From NCBI GenBank assembly GCA_028289015.1, contig JAQGHC010000030.1:1-35817 (forward strand): a stretch of DNA of 35,817 nt, given 5' to 3'. The stretch comes from Candidatus Saccharimonadota bacterium (GTDB lineage Bacteria; Patescibacteriota; Saccharimonadia; Saccharimonadales; Saccharimonadaceae). Shown one piece after another: positions 7,646 through 16,013 of this stretch (position 1 is the stretch's first letter; each line of letters opens with the position of its first letter). Under the pieces are notes generated by a model that was not told the DNA's origin, made no database searches, and saw nothing but the letters and a program-made list of their open reading frames with translations. The position numbers were made by a program, and so were the translations under genes.

Positions 7646-9031
7646 ATGATGATGGAAATAAGAAGAATCATCAGATGGGAAAAGAAACATCATTTAATCC
7701 CCCACTTCATCGTTCTCGTTCTTCTTAGCTTCGTTCTCGCCAAGGCATTCTTTAGAATAATCGAAATTGATCCTTTGTTTTTTACATATGGCATTACAGT
7801 AACATACGTAGTCACCTTGCAATTTTTTATTGCATTCTATTTATTCAAAGACCCCTATAAAATTTCACAAAAGAGAAAATCACAGGGTCAAATCCCTTTG
7901 GATGATAAAAAACCATATCTTGTTAGCTGTCTTGTTGCTGTATATGATGAAGAAAAGATTATTGAAAAATGTGTCGAATCGATATCACTGCAAACTTATT
8001 CGAATATTGAAATAATTTTCGTTGACGATTGCAGCACAGATAATACTGGTAAAATTCTTGACGACCTAGCCAATAAATATCCCATCCGAGTATTACACCT
8101 ATCGTCGAATAGCGGGAAGAAAGCCGCACTTGCTGAAGCTGTATATATGTCTTCGGGTGACATAATCGCCATGACAGATAGTGATTCAACATGGTCGCCT
8201 ACTGCAATAGAACACATGGTCGAAATTTTTAGGTATCACGAAGACGTGGGGGCCGTCAGCGGATATAGCCGTGCGATGAATGCTAGTACTAATTTCCTAA
8301 CTAAGGTACAAGATTCATGGTATGAAGGCCAGTATTCCGTGAGAAAGGCGTTTGAAAGCCATTTCGGCGTAGTTTCTTGTGTCTCAGGTCCATTGGCTGT
8401 ATTCCGGCGAGAAGCTATATATAATTATATGCCAGCTTGGGAGAATGATAAGTTCTTGGGTCAAGAGTTCAGATTCGCGACCGATAGAACTCTGACTGGA
8501 ATAGTATTAGGCGCACCATACATCGGAGAGAAATTGCGCTCGAAGTACACTTCATCTAAATTTATGGAGAAGCTGTATCCGATAAGAAAATATAAAGTTG
8601 TATATACAAAATTCGCAAAAGCACGCACGCACGTTCCTGACACGTTTAGTCGGATGTTGAAACAACAAGTACGATGGAAAAAAAGCTTCATACGAAATAC
8701 CTTTTTTACTGGCTCATTCTACTGGCATGCGCCCTTTATACCAATGATGGTCTATTACCTTCATATAATTTTTGTAGTCGTCGGGCCGTATATTGTCTTT
8801 CGGCATCTTATATATCTCCCTTCACAGGGAAACACATATACTTTCATGCTATATATTGCTGGGATAATTTTTATCGGCTTCATGTTTGGCCTAGCCTTCA
8901 AACTTGAGAACCCGCAATCCCGTCGCTGGGTATATCGACCATTCATGAGTTTAATCTCCACGCTAATCTTGAGTTGGCTTATCTTTTATTCCGCTTTCAC
9001 AATTAAGAATATGAAATGGCATAGAGGATAA
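7646..9031 (+). CDS. Processive GT2 glycosyltransferase (hyaluronan/NodC-like synthase)
   Basis: A membrane polysaccharide synthase that polymerises and probably exports a glycan. The 461-aa protein has two N-terminal helices (19-36, 47-67), then a GT-A domain: SCLVAVYDEE (D101), VDDCSTDNTG (D127/D128), the metal-binding DSD in MTDSDS (178-180), TDR (D280) where NodC/hyaluronan synthases have GDDR, and the processive signature QQVRW (340-344). Hydrophobic segments follow near 357-385, 398-418 and 430-452. The ATG at 7646 starts 1 nt after the upstream stop; two further ATGs follow directly. AGA/AGG arginine codons are frequent, unlike the flanking genes. Its donor may be the uronate made by the preceding enzyme plus a hexosamine. 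Confidence 0.9.
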   Translation: MMMEIRRIIRWEKKHHLIPHFIVLVLLSFVLAKAFFRIIEIDPLFFTYGITVTYVVTLQFFIAFYLFKDPYKISQKRKSQGQIPLDDKKPYLVSCLVAVYDEEKIIEKCVESISLQTYSNIEIIFVDDCSTDNTGKILDDLANKYPIRVLHLSSNSGKKAALAEAVYMSSGDIIAMTDSDSTWSPTAIEHMVEIFRYHEDVGAVSGYSRAMNASTNFLTKVQDSWYEGQYSVRKAFESHFGVVSCVSGPLAVFRREAIYNYMPAWENDKFLGQEFRFATDRTLTGIVLGAPYIGEKLRSKYTSSKFMEKLYPIRKYKVVYTKFAKARTHVPDTFSRMLKQQVRWKKSFIRNTFFTGSFYWHAPFIPMMVYYLHIIFVVVGPYIVFRHLIYLPSQGNTYTFMLYIAGIIFIGFMFGLAFKLENPQSRRWVYRPFMSLISTLILSWLIFYSAFTIKNMKWHRG

Positions 9032-9033
9032 TT

Positions 9034-11892
9034 ATGAAAGCGCGGACGAAGCACATACGAGACTTTTTTAGAAAATTAAAGGTTAAAGAGCCTAAGGTGA
9101 AATACCTTTTTTTTGCAGAGCTGGTAGTATTCCTAGTGGTGATTCTTATCTTTACAGTTAAGATAGCGAACTATTTTGGCGTCGAGACTTTTAAAATCAA
9201 AAATGTCGCCGAAAACATATCATCTTACACTAATAAAGAGCTGGAATATCACTCCCAAAATAAACTATTTAGACAATGTCCCGACAAGCTGCAGAAAATC
9301 GATGTCGGTCGCAGTTACGTTTGTCGGAGTGACACGGAAGAAAATGAAAGCGTCCGCATTTACGACACGTACGATAAAATTTCAAATGAAAGGGAGTACA
9401 TATACGGAGAAGCCGCACGGGGAAATCTGGAAGAAGCTAGACTTTTAGTCGACGAAAGCAAATTCGATTTTGGCCGTAACGAGCCTACTAAAATTGAAAA
9501 TATCACCTGGAGGGAAGACCCTTATAATGACAGATACTGGAGATTCAACTTTTATGGACTCCAGGCCTTAGACGACCTAGCTGCGGGATACGAGAAAACG
9601 AAGGATAGAGCATATTCTAAAAAGGGACAAGATATAATTCACAGCTTCGCATCCGTAGGCGTCGAAGCGGGCCATTCTTGGGACGATAACCACGCAGTAG
9701 CCTTCAGGACTATGTCCCTTATTAACTATTGGTGGAAAATGCGTCAGAATGACGCTCTTGATATCAACACTAGCAATGAAATAATTACACTATTAAAATC
9801 CCACGGAACTTTTCTCGCCGACCGAAACCATTTTGAAGCCGCACACAATCATGGCGTGAACGAAGCTGCTGCACTCTTACTGCTCGCCCATACCTTCCCT
9901 ACTTTGTCAGGAGCAAATCACTGGAAGCAACTTTCTCACCAAAGAATCCAAGACACGTTAAATGACCTTATCGACAAAGATGGCGTCTTAATTGAAAACT
10001 CTCCTTTTTATCATTTTTACACTTTGAGGAAGTATTGGAATATTTATACTTACGCTAAAGAACAAAACATAGACATGAGCCCGTTACTTAAAACAAAAAT
10101 TGACCAAATGGTCAATTACGCCACGTACATTCTTCAGCCTAACATGCATCCGCCGACAATTGGTGCCAGCTTAGACTCTGAAATATTTTATAACGAAGAG
10201 TATGAAGAAATTGCCCATGAATACCCTAACTTTAAATATATTTTGACCCGAGGGACGTACGGCAAAGCGCCTTCAGCAAAAAATGGCGTTTTCTATACAG
10301 CGGGCGAGGCGATACTCCGAAGTGAATTCTCAAAAGGATTTGACAACCATGTTCAATCAGTATTCCATGCAGCAGACTACAGATCAGACCATAGCCATTT
10401 AGACGCCTTAAGCGTAACTCTGAACTCCGGCGCTGATAGGGTACTTATCGACTCCGGCCTATACGCTTATGAAGATGATGTCGTAAGTCAATACTTCCAA
10501 GGTACTAGTGCCCACAACACAGTAGTAGTTGATGGAAAAAATCAGAGACCCGGACGATCGACACTCTCTTCCCTAGTAGAGAAAGATGACACCACAATCG
10601 CTAGCGGCTCACACGATCTGTATACTGACGTAAATCATAGTCGCTCAGCTATGTTAATAGGTGACCATACGTATGTTATCTATGACAAGCTTACATCTGA
10701 AGATACTCACACTTACACGCAAATTTTCCATCTCGACTCCAATACTAATGCAGTTAAAAGTTTAAAAGTACCCTCGACAATAGAAGCAACCTTGCAGCCA
10801 AGTAATAAGAATTTTCGGATAAGACAATTAGGAGTCGTAGATAATACCGAAGTATTTTCATCATCGAGTAAAGCGCCAGTCGGTGGATATTGCTCTACTC
10901 AATACAAAAAAATCAAAGAATGTCCGCAAATAAATTACACTCTCACCGGTAAAACAGTGAGCTTCATGACTGTAATAGAACTAAAGGAAAGAAATCAAAA
11001 ATATACATATGAAAATAATTCCTTATCTATCTCCACCAACAATAATAAATCCTATAAAGCAAACTTTAGCACAACAGCCTCATCACCTGTTGAGATTACA
11101 CCTGCGAATATAAAAATTTCGGCTGTCACTGAGCAGAAGACAAACATCGGACTGGTTATGAAGAACGGCAGTGCTACTGTCGATTACGTGCGGCTGCCGC
11201 TCAAAAAGTATGGATATAAGGGCATCGTGAGCATGCCAGCTCGATACCTTACTCAGCACTATGCCTATACCTTATCTTCCTCTGAGCTCAATAGGCTACA
11301 AAAAAACGATGGGTGGGACATCGTTAACCAGGGATATAGCAAGAATGATGACCTGACCGCAATTCTAGCGGAAAATAGGATTGATGATTACGAAAGTGAT
11401 ATCGTAAGAGGCGCCCTAGCCTATCGCGACATGGAACGCAACGCTAATCCACTATGGTTCTCACATGCAGGCAGCGTTGCAGACGAGCTCTCTAATGCTT
11501 CGAGTGTAAAATACTATCCTCTTAATTTTGCTTTAGATGAAAAACGCACTGCAGATAATACTGCGTCTTCATACAACGTAACTGACGATACTACCGTAGA
11601 TGAGGTGAAGCAACAGATTGACAACGCAATAAATAATAAGCAAACGCTAATGATTACATTCACAAGATTCAACTCCGTAAATAATGGTGACGGATTCTAT
11701 ATAGGAAATTTTGAAGAAATTCTTTTATACATGAAAAAACGAGAAATCACTGCGAGTAATCTAACTGAAATAGCCGAATCACTAGGTTACACCCTAGAGG
11801 CTAACAGCGAATTTAACGATGGAAAATTGACATCTATTTCACCTCGTCTTGAGATTATAAACGGAAAGAAATGGTACGAATTCTGGCGATAA
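9034..11892 (+). CDS. Membrane-anchored heparinase II/III-family protein with degenerate deacetylase-like C-terminus
   Basis: A 952-aa protein with an N-in anchor helix (24-47) and the rest outside the membrane. Residues about 150-420 fit the alpha/alpha-toroid of uronate lyases: WREDPYNDRYWRFNFYGLQA, SWDDNHAVAFR, and HNHGVNEAAALLLLA (H271, H273) are visible. The segment ENSPFYHFY gives Y326/Y329. Residues 440-640 fit the beta-sandwich Hepar_II_III domain: YRSDHSHLDALSV (449-461) and SAHNTVVVDG. Such enzymes cleave uronic-acid glycans by beta-elimination. Residues 690-950 read like a NodB deacetylase fold, but the metal motif DDG is KNG (710-712) and the SH-x3-H motif is NQGYSK (765-770), so that part is probably inactive. 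It starts 2 nt after the synthase stop and likely trims or handles its polymer. Confidence 0.85.
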   Translation: MKARTKHIRDFFRKLKVKEPKVKYLFFAELVVFLVVILIFTVKIANYFGVETFKIKNVAENISSYTNKELEYHSQNKLFRQCPDKLQKIDVGRSYVCRSDTEENESVRIYDTYDKISNEREYIYGEAARGNLEEARLLVDESKFDFGRNEPTKIENITWREDPYNDRYWRFNFYGLQALDDLAAGYEKTKDRAYSKKGQDIIHSFASVGVEAGHSWDDNHAVAFRTMSLINYWWKMRQNDALDINTSNEIITLLKSHGTFLADRNHFEAAHNHGVNEAAALLLLAHTFPTLSGANHWKQLSHQRIQDTLNDLIDKDGVLIENSPFYHFYTLRKYWNIYTYAKEQNIDMSPLLKTKIDQMVNYATYILQPNMHPPTIGASLDSEIFYNEEYEEIAHEYPNFKYILTRGTYGKAPSAKNGVFYTAGEAILRSEFSKGFDNHVQSVFHAADYRSDHSHLDALSVTLNSGADRVLIDSGLYAYEDDVVSQYFQGTSAHNTVVVDGKNQRPGRSTLSSLVEKDDTTIASGSHDLYTDVNHSRSAMLIGDHTYVIYDKLTSEDTHTYTQIFHLDSNTNAVKSLKVPSTIEATLQPSNKNFRIRQLGVVDNTEVFSSSSKAPVGGYCSTQYKKIKECPQINYTLTGKTVSFMTVIELKERNQKYTYENNSLSISTNNNKSYKANFSTTASSPVEITPANIKISAVTEQKTNIGLVMKNGSATVDYVRLPLKKYGYKGIVSMPARYLTQHYAYTLSSSELNRLQKNDGWDIVNQGYSKNDDLTAILAENRIDDYESDIVRGALAYRDMERNANPLWFSHAGSVADELSNASSVKYYPLNFALDEKRTADNTASSYNVTDDTTVDEVKQQIDNAINNKQTLMITFTRFNSVNNGDGFYIGNFEEILLYMKKREITASNLTEIAESLGYTLEANSEFNDGKLTSISPRLEIINGKKWYEFWR

Positions 11893-11952
11893 GCCTACCT
11901 GCTCATTTAGGGTGTTAGTAATTTAAAAAGTACTCTCATGCTGCATAGCCTC

Positions 11953-11982
11953 AGTTGCGATAAGATCGACTGTGGCTCTCCA
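11953..11982 (+). repeat. 30-bp direct repeat, copy 2
   Basis: This is the second copy of the 4387-4416 repeat, 28/30 identical and in the same orientation. The two copies bracket the 331-aa membrane gene and the polysaccharide cassette. It lies 60 nt after the last cassette gene. Confidence 0.6.
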
Positions 11983-11997
11983 AGATCATTACGTACA

Positions 11998-12021
11998 ATG
12001 GGACTTCAATAGAAGTCCCAT
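11998..12021 (+). terminator. Hairpin after the cassette
   Basis: A perfect 10-bp stem, ATGGGACTTC / GAAGTCCCAT, with an AATA loop. It lacks a proper T-run (ATAGCT follows), so it is a weak terminator or an RNA-stabilising structure. Confidence 0.45.
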
Positions 12022-12089
12022 ATAGCTGGATACTAGTCCAGCCCCATTACAGCTTTCCATTGTAATAATATTTGATACAATAACGCCGC

Positions 12090-12209
12090 ATGACAGAGTT
12101 TTCTACATACATTGGATGCCTGACGCTAGCTTACCTAGGCGAGTTTCGAATCAATCTCATATTAGGTGCTCCAATTGGCAATAAGCAATTCGTAGATATT
12201 AGCGCATGA
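12090..12209 (+). CDS. Possible 39-aa leaderless protein
   Basis: TACAAT (12076-12081) is followed by 8 nt and an ATG. The frame begins MTEFSTYIGCLTLAYLGEFR and ends in QFVDISA, then TGA. There is no recognisable family. If real, TGA would be its stop, which is otherwise seen here only in stop/start overlaps. It is convergent with the zinc-ribbon gene. Confidence 0.25.
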   Translation: MTEFSTYIGCLTLAYLGEFRINLILGAPIGNKQFVDISA

Positions 12210-12219
12210 CTACTTCAAC

Positions 12220-12522
12220 CTAAAAGTCAAACAAGTCGCCTAGGAAATTTTCTTTCTTGTGTTTTTTGTGGTGATGTCCCTGGTTATCATGTCGTGGCTC
12301 ATGTCGATATTGACTATCGGCTGACCTCGGCTGCTCATAATTTCGGCGATCATTGAGCGGTTGAGTCGCGACGGGCGCAACAGCGGAAGCCTCGCTTCGT
12401 TCGATAATCTTATCCAATTCACCGCGATCCAACCAAACACCACGACACTGTGGGCAATAATCTATCTCTATTCCCTGTCGCTCGGTCATGACTAAATTAT
12501 TATTATCTAATGGACATTGCAT
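12220..12522 (-). CDS. Zinc-ribbon (zf-TFIIB type) protein
   Basis: A 100-aa protein whose N-terminal 45 residues match the zf-TFIIB pattern. It has CPLD at the start, then DYCPQCRGVWLDRGELDKI, giving Cys ligands at C3, C24 and C27. The fourth ligand expected near residue 6 appears to be absent. The middle is low-complexity and rich in Q, R and P. The C-terminus is His/Lys-rich (HHKKHKKE) and ends in the acidic-aromatic tail GDLFDF. The function of these small proteins is not established; nucleic-acid or protein binding is usually assumed. GGAGGT is a full Shine-Dalgarno sequence 5 nt before the ATG. Confidence 0.75.
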   Translation of the reverse strand: MQCPLDNNNLVMTERQGIEIDYCPQCRGVWLDRGELDKIIERSEASAVAPVATQPLNDRRNYEQPRSADSQYRHEPRHDNQGHHHKKHKKENFLGDLFDF

Positions 12523-12706
12523 ATATTACCTCCAATTTTTACTTCTATTCTACTATAGGTGTCTCTCTGTACCATTATACTATTGCTCTGTGTTTTTATT
12601 CTTTAATGCATTGTACGATACTCAATAAATATGGTATGGCAGTTGATGCATACAAGTAATGATTATACGATAGACACCAGCGGAATAGTACTTTAACTGA
12701 AAAAAA

Positions 12707-12713
12707 GGGGGGG
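12707..12713 (+). promoter_or_regulatory. A7G7 homopolymer tract in the 5' leader of the broken surface gene
   Basis: Seven A (12700-12706) run directly into seven G, 6 nt before ATGAGC. The G-run could act as a Shine-Dalgarno variant. Similar G-runs precede both major pilin genes. Runs of this length are prone to slippage. Confidence 0.5.
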
Positions 12714-12719
12714 TGAGAA

Positions 12720-13311
12720 ATGAGCGTCCTAAAATGGTTTTTCGGGGAAGCAAGATTCGGAGTAGTGGCCTTTTTCATCACTGCTGCGGGTCTGACGTAT
12801 GGCTTCTCTAAACTCAGCGTTAGAGAAACAGCCATCACCGGATCGTTTGTTCGTGCGGCGGGGGTAACTGTAGCGACAGCAAGCTTTAGCGATAAGACCA
12901 CCACACCCGCCACCGGCTTCACCTACACTGTCCGCACAGTAGACGCCGGTGGTAATGCAATACTTAATGAAATTCAACGTCGCTAGCGTCAATAGACAAA
13001 CAGTTAAATCTGCCAAATTACACCTGTACGCTACCAACCCGTCAAACGTTGGCGGAATATTGAAGCGCGTCTCCAATACGACCTGGACCGAAACCGGCGT
13101 CACCTGGCATACCACACCCGCACAAGATACTAGTACGATGGCTTCCTTGCCAGCCATCACGCAAGATACATGAATAGAACTAGATCTTACCTCGTTAATC
13201 ACAGATGATGGTACATATGCAATTCGCCGCAGTTCGACATCCGCAGATGGTGCTGGGTATAACAAAAAAGAGTTCACGACGAATAAACCAGAACTTGCAC
13301 TTACTGTTTAA
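12720..13311 (+). pseudogene. Broken DNRLRE / CBM96-type surface protein
   Basis: The first frame (12720-12941) gives an N-terminal hydrophobic anchor (FGVVAFFITAAGLTYGF) and the start of a beta-sandwich domain (TTTPATGFTYTVRTV). Homology then continues in another frame: VVMQYLMKFNVASVN, VKSAKLHLYATNPSNVGG, NTTWTETGVTWHTTPA. That frame meets a TGA at 13171-13173, then continues IELDLTSLITDDGTYAIR to a TAA at 13309. The pattern matches the single DNRLRE-type domain found in secreted bacterial surface proteins (recognised from memory). The lesions are one frameshift near 12942-12945 and one nonsense codon where the family has Trp (TWxELDLTS). Assembly error could explain the frameshift but less easily both. 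Confidence 0.7.
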
Positions 13312-13354
13312 TAATCAATATCCGTCCGTCACAATGCTAAGAAAAATACGTTTT

Positions 13355-13363
13355 TGCTATACT
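13355..13363 (+). promoter_or_regulatory. Extended -10 of the SemiSWEET-like gene
   Basis: TG-C-TATACT, 7 nt before the ATG at 13371; leaderless geometry. Confidence 0.6.
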
Positions 13364-13370
13364 TACCCAT

Positions 13371-13658
13371 ATGCCTCACATAATAAATAAAGAAACAGCA
13401 CAGACACTACTCGTTGACCGCCTTGTTAACATCGCCGCCATCGTTCATCCACTTACTGCGCTGCCCCAGGTTTATTCGATTTACTCAACCCATAATGTTG
13501 CTGGCATATCATTATGGACATGGCTTGGATTTATGTTAATCGGATTCGTTTTTTTAGCGTACGGCATTACACATCACTTGAAGCCGATCATACTTACGCA
13601 AGTCCTCTGGTTCTTTGTCGACCTAATGGTTATTATTGGCATCATACTATACCAATAA
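13371..13658 (+). CDS. SemiSWEET / PQ-loop-type small membrane transporter
   Basis: A 95-aa protein with three predicted helices (about 17-35, 44-66, 70-93), the size and topology of bacterial SemiSWEET sugar transporters, which work as dimers. The PQ-loop signature is visible in helix 1: HPLTALPQVYSIYSTHNVAG followed by ISLWTW. The substrate cannot be read from sequence; in SemiSWEETs it is a sugar such as sucrose or glucose. The extended -10 immediately upstream supports the start. It has its own promoter and the next gene also does, so it is probably monocistronic. Confidence 0.8.
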   Translation: MPHIINKETAQTLLVDRLVNIAAIVHPLTALPQVYSIYSTHNVAGISLWTWLGFMLIGFVFLAYGITHHLKPIILTQVLWFFVDLMVIIGIILYQ

Positions 13659-13700
13659 GTCAACGAATATGCCGGCCGCGCTAAAAAAATAAAAAACCTG

Positions 13701-13706
13701 TATACT
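13701..13706 (+). promoter_or_regulatory. -10 box of the Kef-type antiporter gene
   Basis: TATACT, 8 nt before the ATG at 13715; leaderless geometry. Confidence 0.55.
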
Positions 13707-13714
13707 AATTACTA

Positions 13715-15394
13715 ATGCTTGACTCTGTCTTCACTCAATTAAGCCTAGTAATCGTTGTCGCCGGTGTGGTGTCGATCATCATGCGCATATTAAATCAGCC
13801 CCTTATCATGGGTTACATTATTACTGGAATTTTGGTTGGACCAACGCTTCTCAACCTCATTCATGAAAAGGATGCCTTTGAAACATTCAGTGAAATTGGC
13901 ATTGCACTACTACTGTTTATCATCGGCCTCGAATTAAGTATTACTGCAATAAAACGGCTCGGTAAACCCGTATTCATTACCGCCTTGGCACTACTTGGCG
14001 TAATGATCTCGATAGGGTATTTAATCAGTACCGCATTAGGGTTTACGCCCACCGAAGCGATCCTTACCGGTTTTGCGTTATTTTTTAGCAGCACAATTAT
14101 CATTGCGAAAGTTTTAAGTGACAAAAAACAATTGACGCGCTTGAATGGCCAGTTAGCTATTGGCGTTATTTTAATCGATGACGTCATTGCGACATTCGCA
14201 CTACTATATGTTACGACAAATACCGGCGGTGGCTTAGACTTACTAGACGTTGGATTTTTAATCCTTAAGGGGTTGATGACGGCCGCCGTTCTTATACTGC
14301 TCGGTGCGAAAATATTGCCAAAGTTTACAAAATTTATCGCCTCGTCCCAAGAACTGCTATTCATATTCGCACTGGCCTGGGGATTCGGTATCGCATCTCT
14401 TGTTAATGCAATTGGCTTCTCTGTTGAAGTTGGCGCACTGTTTGCTGGCGTCACCCTCGCCCATCTGCCGTATGTACACCAGATCGGGGCAAAGCTAAAA
14501 CCGTTACGAGATTTCTTTATTATCCTATTCTTTATTAGTCTTGGGGAAAGTCTTGAACTGAACAACCTTGCATCTGCCATCATTCCGGCATTAATCCTGT
14601 CAGCCGTCACAATTGTAATTAAGCCGTTGGTAGTTATGACGACATTAGGACTGTTACGTTACACTAAACGCACAAGTTTCATGACAGGTATTAACCTGTC
14701 GCAGATTAGTGAATTTTCCATTATTTTAATCGTTCTTGCCCATAGTGCAGGCCTGGTTAGCTCACAGCTTAGTGCGATCATCACGCTCGTTGCAATCATT
14801 ACGATCGCTACCTCTACGTATCTGATGAAATATGATGACGCAATTTTTCGAAAGTTCGAAAAGCATTTGCACTTGTTTGAACGCAGCATCGTTAATGAAT
14901 CGCAACATCGTGCCAAAGCGTATCCACTTGTGTTATTCGGTTTTTTAAATGGCGGCGACAAGTTCTTAAAGACCTTTCATGCTATGGGAGAACGCTTTGT
15001 TGTCGTCGATTACGATCCAGAGGTAATTGAGAGCTTAGAGCGCAAGCGCATCGAGTTCTTATACGGAGACGCGACCGACCCCGAACTGCTAGCTGATATA
15101 GATTTTGAAAAAGCCAAGCTTGTCGTCAATACGATCGCCGATCATTTTGTTAACGTCGCGTTAGTCCGATATGTTCACCGCCATAATCCGGACGCTATTA
15201 TGATCTGCTATTCCAATGACTACAACGAAGCTGCCGAGCTGTACAAATTAGGCGCCAGCTACGTCATGCTACCTCATTTTATCGGCTCAGAACAACTAAG
15301 CTCGTTCATCCACACTCACGGCTTAAACAGACAAAGTTTTGAAATCTATCGCAAGAAACACCTCGCCGACATAAACAAAGATAGCCTTATTTAA
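13715..15394 (+). CDS. Kef-type CPA2 cation/proton antiporter with TrkA-N domain
   Basis: A 559-aa protein. Residues 1-375 form the Na+/H+ exchanger-type membrane domain with about 12 helices. Visible motifs are QPLIMGYIITGILVGP (28-43), LLLFIIGLEL, FFSSTIIIAKVL, GVILIDDVIATF (the paired Asp expected for CPA2 proteins) and EVGALFAGVTLA. Residues about 405-540 are a Rossmann-like TrkA-N domain (VVVDYDPEVIESLE, YGDATDPELL, ANVAL-like). The nucleotide glycine motif is atypical (LFGFLNGGDKF), so NAD binding is uncertain. The family exchanges K+ or Na+ for H+ for pH and ion control. The end overlaps by 8 nt the broken GerMN gene on the other strand. Confidence 0.92.
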   Translation: MLDSVFTQLSLVIVVAGVVSIIMRILNQPLIMGYIITGILVGPTLLNLIHEKDAFETFSEIGIALLLFIIGLELSITAIKRLGKPVFITALALLGVMISIGYLISTALGFTPTEAILTGFALFFSSTIIIAKVLSDKKQLTRLNGQLAIGVILIDDVIATFALLYVTTNTGGGLDLLDVGFLILKGLMTAAVLILLGAKILPKFTKFIASSQELLFIFALAWGFGIASLVNAIGFSVEVGALFAGVTLAHLPYVHQIGAKLKPLRDFFIILFFISLGESLELNNLASAIIPALILSAVTIVIKPLVVMTTLGLLRYTKRTSFMTGINLSQISEFSIILIVLAHSAGLVSSQLSAIITLVAIITIATSTYLMKYDDAIFRKFEKHLHLFERSIVNESQHRAKAYPLVLFGFLNGGDKFLKTFHAMGERFVVVDYDPEVIESLERKRIEFLYGDATDPELLADIDFEKAKLVVNTIADHFVNVALVRYVHRHNPDAIMICYSNDYNEAAELYKLGASYVMLPHFIGSEQLSSFIHTHGLNRQSFEIYRKKHLADINKDSLI

Positions 15395-15942
15395 GAGATA
15401 GCACATCATCAAGTGTCTTGGCATTTACCGTGATGTTCACAGCTGATACGGCCCCAGATTCCTTAATCGTTTTTTCTAGCTGAGACTTAGCTTGGGCGGC
15501 ATCGCGCGCTCCAGAAAGTCGAAAGGTCACCGCATCTAGCGTTAAAGGTGACTGCCAAAGTGCTTTATATAACTTCGAGGCGCCATATCATTCAGATTTT
15601 CCAGTAAGCGACGCCTGCATTGTTCTCTCGATAGGACTGGTCACTTGCACGACCTTACTTACCGTGACGACACTGTCTTCGTAGCCGGTTGCCTTTCCCG
15701 CTCTACTGTTATTACCTATCGCGATATAGGCAATCTTGACCTGCTGCTGGGTGATGGCAGGGAGACGAGGCGGAAACCGCTATTATTTATTATTTTTGCT
15801 CGCTGACAGGGGTAGAGGGCGCATTAGCACTTTGCTGCCAGGGAGTAGTAAGCGCCCACATGACCCCCCAAATGAGGGCAGCCAATATAATGATAGCTGC
15901 AATAACAAGAAGGTGTTGCGGTAAGCGAGACTTAATATTCAT
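15387..15942 (-). pseudogene. Broken GerMN-domain membrane-anchored protein
   Basis: Reading the minus strand from ATG at 15942, the first 50 codons encode an N-terminal anchor (HLLVIAAIIILAALIWGVMW) and a short Pro/Ser linker, then stop at 15790-15792. The homology resumes in another frame: QQQVKIAYIAIGNNSRAG, YEDSVVTVSKVV, then a TGA at 15588-15590, then YGASKLYKALWQSPLTLDAV and VNITVNAKTLDDVLSLK to TAA at 15387. The second part matches the GerMN (spore-germination M) domain, which in non-sporing bacteria is an extracytoplasmic domain of unknown role. Lesions are a frameshift near 15780-15800 and one nonsense codon. The gene still has a good Shine-Dalgarno (AAGGA), so the 50-aa anchor peptide could still be made. 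Confidence 0.7.
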
Positions 15943-16013
15943 ATTTCTGTCCTTATTACTATCTTTATTATAATACTTACTGAAATGTCACGTACGTTTA
16001 ATCATAATTACAC

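Noticed and set aside
12729-13277. 182-codon open frame on the minus strand
   Set aside because: It is antisense to the broken DNRLRE gene, whose plus-strand frames match a known domain.
13861-14610. 249-codon open frame on the minus strand
   Set aside because: It lies fully antisense to the Kef-type antiporter, is rich in S, N, P and I as expected of a mirror frame, and has no start signals.
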